A stretch of 64,000 nt of DNA from Niabella ginsenosidivorans. GTDB lineage: Bacteria; Bacteroidota; Bacteroidia; Chitinophagales; Chitinophagaceae. The stretch is taken from positions 2,666,001 through 2,730,000 of the forward strand of contig NZ_CP015772.1 in NCBI RefSeq assembly GCF_001654455.1, given 5' to 3'. Position numbers and translations under genes: made by a program. Below are positions 25,752 to 35,105 of this stretch, piece after piece; the stretch's first letter is position 1, and every line of letters begins with the position of its first letter. The notes below the pieces were generated by a model. The model did not search any database. It saw only the letters and a program-made list of their open reading frames with translations, and was not told the DNA's origin.

Positions 25752-27075
25752 AAAACGAAGGGAATTAGTGGCCGGGCTCTTAGGGCTGCTGGTTACCACG
25801 GCAGCTATTGCCTGGTGTTTGCTGCACCGGCAATGGTGGGGCGCCATAGCCTGCGCTCTTTTATGGATCTATCTGTTCGTTCTTATTATTAACAGTGCCG
25901 AAAAAACAGATAAAATCGTGCTGGAATTTGTAGAAGCGGTGAAGTATAATGATTTCAGCAAAAGCTACAATACCGCCCAGTCTTCCGGCGACATGAAAAA
26001 GCTTCTTATAGGGCTGAACTCGATCACGGACCGCTTTAAAGCGCTGAACAAGGAACGAAAAGCAGAGAACATTTATCTGCAGACCATTTTAGAAACGGTA
26101 GGCATCGGCATCATTTCTTTTGATGATAATACAGGGAATATTAACTGGATGAATGAATCCTTTAAAAAAATAACCGATATCCCCTACTTCAGAAATATCG
26201 GCGCACTGGAAAAAAGGAACCCCGATTTTTTGAACCTGCTGTTAAAGCTGGAGCCGGGTCAGACAGAGGTTTTTAATTTTAAAAAGGGAATGCTGGATGA
26301 AAAGCTGCTGGCTACCGCAGCGCTTTTTGCAACCAACGGGAAAACCGACAAATTAATATCGCTTCAGAATGTTAAGGAAACACTGGATGAAAATGAATCC
26401 ATTGCCTGGCAGAAACTGCTCAACGTGATGACGCATGAGATCATGAATTCTGTTGCACCCATTTCATCACTTGCTGATACTTTAAAAAAACAACTGGAGC
26501 CAGGCGAAAATGAAGCCCCGCCGGTTATTGAGCCGGAAGACCTGAAACTGGGCCTGGAAACCATAAAGAAAAGAAGCGAAGGGCTGCAGCGCTTTGCCAT
26601 CACTTACCGCAACCTGAATAAGATCACCAAACCGGTGCTGAAAAAAGTGCTGGCAAGCGATATATTTGACAACCTTCAAAACCTGATGCAGCCAACGCTG
26701 GATCAGAAAAGCATTGAACTGGATGTGATTTTAAAAGATCCGTTCTTAAGCATCCATGTTGATACCAGCCTGATAGAGCAGGTGCTCATTAACCTGATGA
26801 CCAATGCCATTGAGGCAGTAAGAACCAGCGCCCGCCCGCGTATTATCCTGTCTGCATTTATGGATGCCGATAAGGCCTGCATAAAGGTAGCAGACAATGG
26901 TATGGGTGTTCCCCCGGATATTGCCGACCAGATCTTTATTCCCTTCTTCAGCACCCGTAAAAACGGTAACGGGATCGGGCTAAGCCTTTGCAAGCAGATA
27001 ATGATCCTTCATAAAGGAAGCATCCAGATGAAAAGCAAGGAAGGGGAAGGCACTGTATTCCTGCTGCACTTTTAA
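25738..27075 (+). CDS. Membrane sensor histidine kinase (NtrY-like), partner of the sigma54 regulator
   Basis: 445 residues. Two adjacent membrane helices (about 10-29 and 34-52) have almost no periplasmic loop, so the signal is probably sensed in or at the membrane or cytoplasm. A PAS-like region follows (about 110-210), then the phospho-acceptor helix LLNVMTHEIMNSVAP with His233. The ATPase domain has N box NLMTNAIEAV, G1 DNGMGVPP and G2 NGNGIGLSL. The ATG lies inside the regulator's last codons. The stop is 8 bp from the convergent DUF4421 gene. Confidence 0.92.
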   Translation: MILSKKRRELVAGLLGLLVTTAAIAWCLLHRQWWGAIACALLWIYLFVLIINSAEKTDKIVLEFVEAVKYNDFSKSYNTAQSSGDMKKLLIGLNSITDRFKALNKERKAENIYLQTILETVGIGIISFDDNTGNINWMNESFKKITDIPYFRNIGALEKRNPDFLNLLLKLEPGQTEVFNFKKGMLDEKLLATAALFATNGKTDKLISLQNVKETLDENESIAWQKLLNVMTHEIMNSVAPISSLADTLKKQLEPGENEAPPVIEPEDLKLGLETIKKRSEGLQRFAITYRNLNKITKPVLKKVLASDIFDNLQNLMQPTLDQKSIELDVILKDPFLSIHVDTSLIEQVLINLMTNAIEAVRTSARPRIILSAFMDADKACIKVADNGMGVPPDIADQIFIPFFSTRKNGNGIGLSLCKQIMILHKGSIQMKSKEGEGTVFLLHF

Positions 27076-27083
27076 GCCTGCCA

Positions 27084-28061
27084 TTACAGGATACCCAGTA
27101 TTTTTTTTGGAAGCGAATGAAAACGGTACCCCACCGTAACGGACAGCCCATTGCCCAGTGCATTTAATTTTTTAACGATCAGGTTGGTTTGCTCGTACTG
27201 GATGTACGCATTCAGATAACCATAAAAAATACGGCCGCTGTAGCCTGCGTTCATCCAGGCCTGTAGCTCAAACACGGGCTTTAATGGGTTATCATTATTA
27301 ACTTCTTTCAGCGCCCCGGCCATAGCCGTTACAGCCGGTGATATGATCCACCGGCCGTTCCGGATGGAAAAATTATAATTGTACCCGGCTCCCAGGGTCA
27401 TGCTGATCCATTGAGGATCTGATGATAGCAATTTATAGGTAAGCGAATCTTTGATCAGGGCATTACTGGGGTTTACCCAGTTAATCCGTTGCCATTGCGG
27501 GGTTGCTGCAAAAATAAGGCCGCCGGCGGATCTCAGCTGCCGCTCAGCAAAAGAACTACCTGCTTTATAGGAATATTTACTGGTATTGGTAAAATACATG
27601 AATTTAAGCCCCGCGTCATAATAACGCATGTCCCGGAAGGCATCATATTCCCGGCGCTCCTTTCCTCTCTGCAGAAGTAACCCGTTATAATAATTATAAT
27701 AGGGAATAAAACTCATATCGGGACGGTTGTACCGGAATGAGAACGACGTATGTTTTAAATGTACATTCCTGTCGAGCTCTGTTCCTGGTATTCCCCACGA
27801 ATACTGAACAGCCACCCATTTATAATTCAGGTACAACCCTGTATAGGCATTGGTGTTTGCAGCAAGCATAAAGCTGCTGGGGCGCTTACCAAATCCACGG
27901 AAATCAAACTTTGCGGAATAGTTCCCCATGTTCCATTCCGCCACATTACTCCGTTCGTATTTCCTTATAAAGCTGCTGTCACGTAAGTCCTGGGCAGCAA
28001 TATCCAACACCACCCCAGTCAAACAAAAAAACAAGAAGAATCTTTTAAAAAAAAATTGCAT
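27084..28061 (-). CDS. DUF4421 outer-membrane-like protein
   Basis: 325 residues with a signal peptide (about 1-23, ending IAAQ). The mature part alternates aromatic and polar residues (YTGLYLNYKWVAVQYSWGIPG and FSFRYNRPDMSFIPYYNYYNG), the look of a beta-barrel, and ends in a strand VGYRFHSLPKKILGIL. This matches the DUF4421 family of Bacteroidota. It starts immediately after the stop of the VirJ-like gene, so it is the last gene of the mprF operon. Function unknown; an outer-membrane partner in lipid handling is possible. Confidence 0.8.
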   Translation of the reverse strand: MQFFFKRFFLFFCLTGVVLDIAAQDLRDSSFIRKYERSNVAEWNMGNYSAKFDFRGFGKRPSSFMLAANTNAYTGLYLNYKWVAVQYSWGIPGTELDRNVHLKHTSFSFRYNRPDMSFIPYYNYYNGLLLQRGKERREYDAFRDMRYYDAGLKFMYFTNTSKYSYKAGSSFAERQLRSAGGLIFAATPQWQRINWVNPSNALIKDSLTYKLLSSDPQWISMTLGAGYNYNFSIRNGRWIISPAVTAMAGALKEVNNDNPLKPVFELQAWMNAGYSGRIFYGYLNAYIQYEQTNLIVKKLNALGNGLSVTVGYRFHSLPKKILGIL

Positions 28062-28727
28062 TTAAAAATACTTCTGTACAGTTTTTGCCAGGAAGTCCGT
28101 ATCCCCGTCAAAATGGTGCCCTCCTCTCAACACTTCATTCTTAAAATTTTTAAGGGTCACCAGTCTTACCGGGAAGTCTTTGTCATCAGCCGCCATAATT
28201 ATAGCGGTTCTGGAATTGCCCAGCTTATTGATTTCGGCAACAACATCCATTCCCCTCTTCTTTGCCTTTCCCCACATATCGGCAATATGAATTTCAAAAT
28301 CAGTAGATGCGGAGGGGGCCATCAGCACAGTACCAACCAGGTATTTTTTTACAGCAACCGGTAACCGGTTGACGATAAACGGGGCCACGTCTGCCCCGAA
28401 TGAATAGCCGATCAGGATTATTTGCCGGTTCGGTCTTCCTTTGACGGCAGCATCAAGATAAGCTGTAAGATCAGCGGCAGCCTGTTCCGGTGTTTTTTTT
28501 GACCAGAAATATGAGCGCGCGTTAATAGCTGCAATTGTATATCCGTCTTTATTGATTGCCGTGCAAAAACTGTTTGTAAAGCTATTAAAACCACCATCGC
28601 CGCTGATATATACCACCAGGGGCTTTTTATTATTGCCATTCCAGTTTTTTACCGGCAGCTCCTGGGCTTCAGTTATCCGGCCCCATAACGTAAAAACAAC
28701 AATCAGAAAAAGGTTCACCGCTTTCAT
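28062..28727 (-). CDS. VirJ/AcvB-type periplasmic alpha/beta-hydrolase
   Basis: 221 residues with a signal peptide (MKAVNLFLIVVFTLWG). It carries VVYISGDGGFNSF, nucleophile motif GYSFGADVAPF, APSASTDFEIH and a late His in RGGHHFDGD, the layout of the VirJ (AcvB C-terminal) domain. AcvB-type proteins of Agrobacterium and Rhizobium hydrolyse aminoacyl-phosphatidylglycerol in the periplasm and are encoded beside the synthase. Here the gene follows mprF by 20 bp, the same pairing, so removal of the amino acid from MprF products is the likely role (inference). Confidence 0.85.
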   Translation of the reverse strand: MKAVNLFLIVVFTLWGRITEAQELPVKNWNGNNKKPLVVYISGDGGFNSFTNSFCTAINKDGYTIAAINARSYFWSKKTPEQAAADLTAYLDAAVKGRPNRQIILIGYSFGADVAPFIVNRLPVAVKKYLVGTVLMAPSASTDFEIHIADMWGKAKKRGMDVVAEINKLGNSRTAIIMAADDKDFPVRLVTLKNFKNEVLRGGHHFDGDTDFLAKTVQKYF

Positions 28728-28747
28728 AAAGATTTTATTTGGGTTAT

Positions 28748-31339
28748 TTAAGGCTTCATTGCTTTTTTGAGTGCCCCGGGTATCTGCAACAGGTCAAAAT
28801 CATTGCTAAAGATCATGTATTTATTCTCCCAGATGGTAGCGTATTTTTCTTTAAAGTCCCTTAGTGTTTTATAATGTTTAAAGCTGCCGATCCTTGCCGA
28901 CGCATATTTTATGATCTGTTCTGCGGGGTTATCCGGCTCCGTGATCCCGTTTAGGGGGATCATGCCCAGGTTCAGGTATTTATAATTCCTTTCTTTGGCA
29001 AATTCCACAAGCTTTACAATCATCGCGTCCATACAACCACCCGGTGCATCCAGGCGCTTCCGGATCAGGTCATAGGTGCACTCATCAGGGGTATAATCCC
29101 TGATAATGGTGAGAAAAGACTGCACTGCGTCCCTGTCATCTTTTACAATAATCACATCCAGGCCGCGTATTTCCTCAGGGTCAAACATTCCCTGAGAAAA
29201 AACCATTTCTTTTTTCTCAAACTTGTCCAGCCATTCATCTGAAATATCCTGCAATTCATCTACAAACACAGCGCTATGTGGCGCTGTTACCAGTTCTGTA
29301 CGGTATCCCTTCTTTTGCAGGCTGTTCAGCCCGTTGCGTAACGATTTCCTGTCTTTACCCTCAAGCGTGAATTTTTCTATTTCCATTATGGCTTCCTGGC
29401 CGATAAAGATTTTCATCTTTTTCAGGTGCTCAAAATAAAAGAGACTGCTTTCATCCACCCGGTAGTAAACAGTTTTCAATCCTTTTTGCCGGCAAAAACG
29501 TTCAAACTCTTCAATAACCTCTGCTTTATCTTCTGCGGCGCAGACCGGTTCTTCTAAAACAGCCGCAAAGCCATTGGCCACGCGGTAAGCAACAAACCCA
29601 TCTGTAAGATTAGAAAAGAAAAGCTGTTTATCGGGAGTTACTTTAAAATAATCAACAGCAGAGCGTCCGTGCTCCTCTAACAGTTCCCTGGCCAGTTCTG
29701 CTTCCGTTCTTGCACCGGAACCATGATCGCTAAAGATCCTCGGCCGCAGCAATGAATAGATCAGCAGCAGCCAGGAGCAAACCCCCAGGAATTTTGTTAT
29801 ATTAATAAAATCACGACCGAAATTCGTTTTGGGCACCAGTTCATCATCTGAAAAAAGCAAAAAGCTTTTTAAAGTATAATAGATGGATTGATGCCAGTTA
29901 AAATCAATTCCGAAATGACGCTTATCTATAAAATAAAAGCTCAGGAAATCAAAAATGCAAACAGAGGTAAGCGTTATGAAAAAGGTTATAAAGCCGATGC
30001 GTATCCATTTAGGATTGGCTTTTATACGATACTGCCTGCTGTTAGAGATTAAGAGGGCCAGTATAAAAAGGGCAAAAAGGCTTTCTTCATAGTCGAGCGC
30101 CTTGGCCATATTGCCGATAATAGAAAGCCCTGTAAACACCAATGCCGCGATCCAGGCAGCCCGCAAACCTTTTATAAGATACGCAGAGGTGACCAGTAGC
30201 GCTATTCCAAGTACCAGGACCATCAATTTGGATGCATGGATCGCTTCTACCGGTAAATAATACCGATCCAGCTTCATACGTTCCGCAAGCGGTGGTGTTG
30301 CTACTGAAATAATATTGATAATACCCAGGATAAAGATGGCCACGGCCGGAACGATCCTTGCCACCAGTTGGCGCCCCCGCCATATAAAGGCAAACAGCCC
30401 GAACAATAAAGGGAGCCAGAACTCAAAAAGACGATACAATAAGGTCACGCTCAGCCCCTGGTTATGCGTATACCCATACCCCATAAAGATGTAGATCATT
30501 GTAAACTCCACAGCGCCCAGGCCACGTAAAAAGGGAGAAATGATCATTAGCACTACTGATAGGGTGTACCCTACAGCAGCCACTTCAAACGAGGGCGACA
30601 CATTCAGCGCGTACATGCTTATAAATACATGGGCGATGCCGCACAACTCAATGCCCAATGAAAGCAGGATGGTGATCAGCAGGTGCTTTTTGTTAACATC
30701 TCCAGAAAAGATTTCATCAATAGCGCCTGTAACAGAGGGGATTTTTTTAGCAATCCATTTGTACAGGTCGCCTTTTGCTCTGAAGGCCAAGGTTAGAAAA
30801 AAGACCGCTCCAAGAATAAGCCCCAGTATAATAAGAGATATCCAGGCATTTCCGAAATTGCGATTCTCCCATAGCGTGTAAATAATGATGGGAATGCCAA
30901 TAATAAAAACGGTCAGCAAGCCTACATACCCGTAAATGGCGCTGGCCTGGTGGATCTGTGTGGCATTCAGATTCCTTTTTCTTAACTGGGTGGTTGTATA
31001 GGCCAGGGAACTGATTCCTCCTGCCGGCAGGAAGACGCTCAGGAAGTTGCGTTTAAGGAACAGCTCCACAGCATCACTTAACCGGAGCCTCATGCCCATT
31101 GCCTTAAAACTATGCACATACATTAACGCCTGTAATAATACATATATACCACAGACCAGCAGGCCTGAAATAACCCATAGCTGATCGGCGGCGTGTAACC
31201 GGGGTATGATGGACTTCAGCTCTTTACGCTCGCTTCTAAAAAACACAAAGGCTAAAAGGATCACAAAAACGGCCAGGATCTCCTTCCAGTAGGTCTTTGG
31301 GGAGAAACGCCTGATGCCCTTTAGAATCCGCTCTTTCAT
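28748..31339 (-). CDS. mprF: MprF: aminoacyl-phosphatidylglycerol synthase and flippase
   Basis: 863 residues, the usual size for full-length MprF. The N-terminal half (about 15-530) holds some 13-14 membrane helices of the flippase. The C-terminal half (about 560-850) is the cytoplasmic DUF2156 synthase domain with GNAT folds (GFVAYRVANGFAAVLEEPVC and KYLNLGMIPLNG). MprF transfers Lys or Ala from aminoacyl-tRNA to phosphatidylglycerol and moves the product outward, lowering surface negative charge and protecting against cationic peptides. The amino acid used here cannot be told from sequence alone. It is second of four genes in a tight operon. Confidence 0.9.
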   Translation of the reverse strand: MKERILKGIRRFSPKTYWKEILAVFVILLAFVFFRSERKELKSIIPRLHAADQLWVISGLLVCGIYVLLQALMYVHSFKAMGMRLRLSDAVELFLKRNFLSVFLPAGGISSLAYTTTQLRKRNLNATQIHQASAIYGYVGLLTVFIIGIPIIIYTLWENRNFGNAWISLIILGLILGAVFFLTLAFRAKGDLYKWIAKKIPSVTGAIDEIFSGDVNKKHLLITILLSLGIELCGIAHVFISMYALNVSPSFEVAAVGYTLSVVLMIISPFLRGLGAVEFTMIYIFMGYGYTHNQGLSVTLLYRLFEFWLPLLFGLFAFIWRGRQLVARIVPAVAIFILGIINIISVATPPLAERMKLDRYYLPVEAIHASKLMVLVLGIALLVTSAYLIKGLRAAWIAALVFTGLSIIGNMAKALDYEESLFALFILALLISNSRQYRIKANPKWIRIGFITFFITLTSVCIFDFLSFYFIDKRHFGIDFNWHQSIYYTLKSFLLFSDDELVPKTNFGRDFINITKFLGVCSWLLLIYSLLRPRIFSDHGSGARTEAELARELLEEHGRSAVDYFKVTPDKQLFFSNLTDGFVAYRVANGFAAVLEEPVCAAEDKAEVIEEFERFCRQKGLKTVYYRVDESSLFYFEHLKKMKIFIGQEAIMEIEKFTLEGKDRKSLRNGLNSLQKKGYRTELVTAPHSAVFVDELQDISDEWLDKFEKKEMVFSQGMFDPEEIRGLDVIIVKDDRDAVQSFLTIIRDYTPDECTYDLIRKRLDAPGGCMDAMIVKLVEFAKERNYKYLNLGMIPLNGITEPDNPAEQIIKYASARIGSFKHYKTLRDFKEKYATIWENKYMIFSNDFDLLQIPGALKKAMKP

Positions 31340-31354
31340 ACAGATTTTGGTTTA

Positions 31355-31945
31355 TTATTTAAGGCGGTAAACATAGCCCAATTTTGCTGTTAATCCATGC
31401 GGATTCACATCTAAATTGTTAAAGGAAAGATGAAATCCTTTTAACCCTGCTTCTGCAAATACACCTGATAGTACCGAAAAATAATAATGGGTATCAATAC
31501 CTGCAAATCCATTAAAACCGTGTTCATTTATATAATACCTCGTACCGGGATGATCCTGGAATTCCTTATAATAATTTATAAAGCCAAGCCCTTCCTGTAA
31601 ATGCAAATTGGGTACCCAATTTCCCGGAGCCGGGCATTTATAATATTCACTGAAATAAAAAGGGAAAAAATACAGATGATACAAATTCCATCTGTTATCA
31701 TTATGTGTTGAAGCGTTCGAGTATTCCATCCCGGCGCCCAGTTCCCATTTTGACCCCAGCCCCTGGTGATAGGCAGCGCTGAGGCCCGGAAAACTATTTC
31801 CGTGCGTACTGTATAAATTTTCAATGTTCACCCGGAAACTGCTGCCGGTCTGTGCCTGCCCGTAATGAGCTGTAAACAGTGTAATGACAAGAGCAATGCA
31901 TACTTTCCCTCTGAGCCCTGCACCAAAAAATAATTGCATAATCAA
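31355..31945 (-). CDS. Small outer-membrane beta-barrel-like protein, first gene of the mprF operon
   Basis: 196 residues with a signal peptide ending near QAQ (residue 32). A second ATG two codons on (31939) is also possible. The mature chain has aromatic, glycine-rich strands (SKWELGAGMEYSN and SGVFAEAGLKGFHLSF) and ends AKLGYVYRLK, a terminal beta-strand as in outer-membrane barrels. No named family is recognised. It is 15 bp before mprF on the same strand, so probably part of the same envelope function. Confidence 0.7.
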   Translation of the reverse strand: MIMQLFFGAGLRGKVCIALVITLFTAHYGQAQTGSSFRVNIENLYSTHGNSFPGLSAAYHQGLGSKWELGAGMEYSNASTHNDNRWNLYHLYFFPFYFSEYYKCPAPGNWVPNLHLQEGLGFINYYKEFQDHPGTRYYINEHGFNGFAGIDTHYYFSVLSGVFAEAGLKGFHLSFNNLDVNPHGLTAKLGYVYRLK

Positions 31946-31962
31946 AAATACAGCAAAAAAAC

Positions 31963-31981
31963 AACCCCATAGAATGGGGTT
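31963..31981 (-). terminator. Hairpin AACCCCAT/ATGGGGTT
   Basis: An 8-bp perfect stem with a 3-base loop, followed on the minus strand by GTTTTTTTG. It lies just before the 31945 gene and would isolate the mprF operon from transcription arriving from higher coordinates. Confidence 0.6.
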
Positions 31982-32211
31982 GACTCTGCATGTAACCTTT
32001 AACCAAAACCTATTACTTCAATTCAATTGTTCAATATTTTGTCTGGCAGTAAACAGAGCGTTAAAGGATGTCTGCCATTAACACTATAAAAATATTTCAT
32101 AATCAGCGGTACTAAACAAAGCAATAGACTAAACGGCAAAAACAATCGGTGAATCCGTTCTATTGCCTTTTGAAAAAAGACAGCCGGGCTCTTTAGCAAG
32201 GTAATAAAAGT

Positions 32212-32340
32212 GACTGTATCAAAAGTCGTCATTTCGAGCGAAACATAGTGTAGCCGAGAAATCTTATATATTGTTTCACGTTGATTACGAGATATCTCTG
32301 TTCCGCTTCGATATGACGATTTCTTTCTTTTGATACAGCC
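32212..32340. mobile_element. MITE/REP-like palindromic element
   Basis: The ends are GACTGTATCAAAA (32212-32224) and TTTTGATACAGCC (32328-32340), inverted repeats matching at 12 of 13 bases. Inside them lie GTCGTCAT/ATGACGA and CGAGCGAA/TTCCGCTTCG arms. The element is 129 bp and non-coding. Its interior resembles the palindromes at 57495-57597 and 57699-57804. Confidence 0.55.
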
Positions 32341-32349
32341 TCAATAAAA

Positions 32350-32370
32350 AGCCCCCGCAAAGCGGGGGCT
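32350..32370 (-). terminator. Strong rho-independent terminator
   Basis: AGCCCCCGC-AAA-GCGGGGGCT, a 9-bp GC-rich stem, is followed on the minus strand by TTTTTATT. It starts 26 bp past the stop of the small repeat protein gene at 32396. Confidence 0.85.
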
Positions 32371-32395
32371 AACAATCAAAACTCAAAACGTATTA

Positions 32396-32635
32396 TTACT
32401 TCTTGTTCTCTTTGTAACGCTTATCCGGTGTACCGTCTTTTTTCACATGCTTATTCTCTTTATACCTTTTGTCCGGAGTGCCGTCTTTCTTTACATGCGC
32501 CGTATTGGCAGCAGCGGTTGCCTTCTTTGAGGTTTGGGCAGTTGCCGGTTTTGTTTGTGCAGGCGCAGTTGTTTGCGCATGCGTGGCCAGGCTAAAACTG
32601 ATAAAAGTAAGGATGGCGATAAAAAGTTTTTTCAT
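32396..32635 (-). CDS. Small secreted basic protein with tandem 16-residue repeat
   Basis: 79 residues. A signal peptide (MKKLFIAILTFISFSLATHA) is followed by an Ala/Thr/Gln/Lys-rich linker. Two exact copies of HVKKDGTPDKRYKENK follow, the second ending the chain. The mature protein is strongly basic. KDGTPDxRYKENK repeats occur in small secreted proteins of Bacteroidota, but no function is established to my knowledge. It has its own strong terminator, so it is probably a single-gene unit. Confidence 0.75.
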   Translation of the reverse strand: MKKLFIAILTFISFSLATHAQTTAPAQTKPATAQTSKKATAAANTAHVKKDGTPDKRYKENKHVKKDGTPDKRYKENKK

Positions 32636-32759
32636 TGTTGTAATATTTTAGGTAATAAGGTAAACTGTTTCTATAAAGCTATTAAAAAACAGGGCTGTTT
32701 CAAAGCAGCAATAGCCCAGCAGGCAAAAACAATCGATGAAATAGCAAATCCTGTTTATC

Positions 32760-34961
32760 TTACAAATATCGCCGGCTGTAATAGGCTTTTGCTTCAGCCA
32801 GGGCACCATTACAGGTATGCTGAAGTGAACGAAAAACGGATCGTATCGTTGAAAGCGCTTCCTCCTGCTCAAGCGCTTCCAGATAAGGATAGGTTTCTTC
32901 ATCAAGCCCTATAACGGCCACGGTTGTTTTTAAGCTATGCGCGGTTTTCCTGATCGCTGCAAAATCCCCGTTTTGAATGGCCGCATCCAGGCGGTCCAGT
33001 TCCCGGGGGAGCAGCTCAAGGAATTGTTCAAAAACCTCTTTTTCATAGGCACTGTTGCCCATACTGATCGCTGAAAGATATTCAAGCTTAAGGAATTGAA
33101 ACGAGTGGGCCGGAACGGGCAGCTCATTCTCTGAAAGCAGCTGTGCCTCTCCCCCTTCCTGTTCTAAATAATGGAATACGATCTTTTTCAGTTCCTGTTC
33201 CCGTATGGGCTTTGCAATATAATCATTCATACCGGCTTCAATACAGCGTTCTCTTTGCCCCGGCAGGGCATCCGCCGTCATGGCAATCACAGGCAGCTCA
33301 TTTTTTAATTCGTTCCTTATGATACCCGTTGCCGTATAGCCATCCATTCCGGGCATTTGGATATCCATTAAAACAAGGTCAAACTTCTCCGTTTTTAAAC
33401 AGGTAATGGCTTCTGTGCCGTTTGATACCGTATCAAACCGGATACACCAGCCTTTCAGCAATTGCTGCAATAACAGCCGGTTCAGTTCATTATCTTCCAC
33501 AATCAACACTTTTCCGGCCGGCAGGCCCCGCTGATGCACTATGTTATCTGAAAAAGGTTCTTCAACCGGTTCTTTCCCTTTGGTCGTTATTTTAAAAGGC
33601 AATTGCAGGGTAAAAGACGAGCCCTGTTGCTCCCTGCTGTAAACCTCAATAGCCCCGTTCATTAAATGTACCAGGTCCTTAACAATTGAAAGCCCCAGGC
33701 CTGTGCCGCCATACTTCCTGGTAATGCTGCCATCACTTTGCTGGAAACGGTCAAAAACGGCAGCTGTCTCATTTTCCGTCATGCCAATGCCGGTATCCCT
33801 TACCACAAACTGCAACAAAACCGCTTCATTCTCTTTGTTCACAACGGCCACCTCAATATGTACAAAACCTTTATCAGTAAACTTAATAGCATTCCCTACC
33901 AGGTTTACCATTACCTGTATCAGGCGCGCCTCATCGCCCAGCAAAAAACGGGGCACTTCCTCATCAATTGCGACAATAAAGTCCAGCCCTTTTTCAATGC
34001 ATTGCCGGCTGTAGATGGCTTTTATATCGGAAAAGGTATGCCGGATCTCAAAGGGAGCTGCTTTCACCACCATCATGCCAGCCTCAATCTTTGAAATATC
34101 CAGAATATTATTGACGATCTGCAGCAGGTTTTCTCCGGCTTTATGGATCAAAGCCGTATAATCTGCCACCTGTCGGGAAGCTTTTTCTTTTTTCAGCAAA
34201 CCGGTAAAACCCAGTATTGCATTTAACGGGGTGCGTATTTCATGGCTCATATTTGCCAGAAAATTTTCTTTAACACGTGCCAGTTGCCGGGCATGCATTT
34301 CGGATACATTCAACTGGTGGATCAGGCGTTGTTGCTCTATGATCTTATAAGAGATGTATCCAAACACAAAAAGGGCGCTGATAGCCGCAAGGATTGCCAG
34401 GATGGTACCAAATGTTTTGGCTTTTACCCCGCTTTTATCAGCATTCCGGATCAGGTCGGTGACCTTTACCTGGTAACGTTCATCTATACGGTTGGACAGG
34501 ATGCGGATAGAATCTGTAAGCTGCTGCTCTTCCTGGTTATTGATCATCTTTTCTGCGGAATCTTTGCCGTCTCCTGAAAAGGTGCGCAACACTTCAGTGT
34601 TCAGGCTTATTTTCCTGTTTACCAGCTGCCTTAATTGCTGTATGCCGGAACCAATTGTCTGGTCGGTTTCAAAGGAATCCAGTGCTTCAAAGGAGCGGTT
34701 GATCTGGTTTACCTGTTGCCGGAAACGCCCATCCTGCAGATCTGCCCCCCGTATCACAATGCTTTTTGCCTCGGTTTCCAGTTGTTCCACATTTTTCTGA
34801 ATCTGCTGCAGCTCTGTCTTCACCTTTAGCAGGCTCATCAGATCTTCATTCCCGTTAATGAGCTCATTAATACTCCTGCTGGAATTAAATTGCAGGAAAA
34901 CAATGACAGTGATCGCTGTTATAAATGCGGCTACCAGTATATAACGAAAAGAAGACTTCAT
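32760..34961 (-). CDS. Hybrid sensor histidine kinase with receiver and HPt domains
   Basis: 733 residues from the ATG at 34961; a TTG 19 codons earlier adds only a charged leader. Order: helix about 8-25, periplasmic CHASE3-like coiled region to about 185, a second helix, then HisKA with His240 (MSHEIRTPLNAILGF). HATPase follows (NLVGNAIKFT, DTGIGM, GGTGLGLS), then a receiver (VLIVEDNELN, acceptor Asp in LVLMDIQMPGMDG) and a C-terminal HPt with His in AHSLKTTVAV. A full internal phosphorelay is thus encoded in one chain. The LytTR regulator nearby on the same strand is the likely output (inference). Confidence 0.92.
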   Translation of the reverse strand: MKSSFRYILVAAFITAITVIVFLQFNSSRSINELINGNEDLMSLLKVKTELQQIQKNVEQLETEAKSIVIRGADLQDGRFRQQVNQINRSFEALDSFETDQTIGSGIQQLRQLVNRKISLNTEVLRTFSGDGKDSAEKMINNQEEQQLTDSIRILSNRIDERYQVKVTDLIRNADKSGVKAKTFGTILAILAAISALFVFGYISYKIIEQQRLIHQLNVSEMHARQLARVKENFLANMSHEIRTPLNAILGFTGLLKKEKASRQVADYTALIHKAGENLLQIVNNILDISKIEAGMMVVKAAPFEIRHTFSDIKAIYSRQCIEKGLDFIVAIDEEVPRFLLGDEARLIQVMVNLVGNAIKFTDKGFVHIEVAVVNKENEAVLLQFVVRDTGIGMTENETAAVFDRFQQSDGSITRKYGGTGLGLSIVKDLVHLMNGAIEVYSREQQGSSFTLQLPFKITTKGKEPVEEPFSDNIVHQRGLPAGKVLIVEDNELNRLLLQQLLKGWCIRFDTVSNGTEAITCLKTEKFDLVLMDIQMPGMDGYTATGIIRNELKNELPVIAMTADALPGQRERCIEAGMNDYIAKPIREQELKKIVFHYLEQEGGEAQLLSENELPVPAHSFQFLKLEYLSAISMGNSAYEKEVFEQFLELLPRELDRLDAAIQNGDFAAIRKTAHSLKTTVAVIGLDEETYPYLEALEQEEALSTIRSVFRSLQHTCNGALAEAKAYYSRRYL

Positions 34962-35105
34962 CAGGAATATAATTCCCTTCAAACGTACATTAAATTTTTC
35001 ATTCTTTTTTTTGTCCAAAAGATGGATGAAAAGTTTAATGACAGTTCTTCCTGGCTAAAAACAATAAAATTTTCAGGAGAAAAATAAAGCGAAAGCAGGA
35101 ATTTA

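Larger units (their letters stand above)
31946..32395. other. 450-bp gap with two hairpins and a MITE-like element
   Basis: No gene is supported. It holds a terminator-like hairpin at 31963-31981, a palindromic element with terminal inverted repeats at 32212-32340 and a strong terminator at 32350-32370. Confidence 0.6.
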
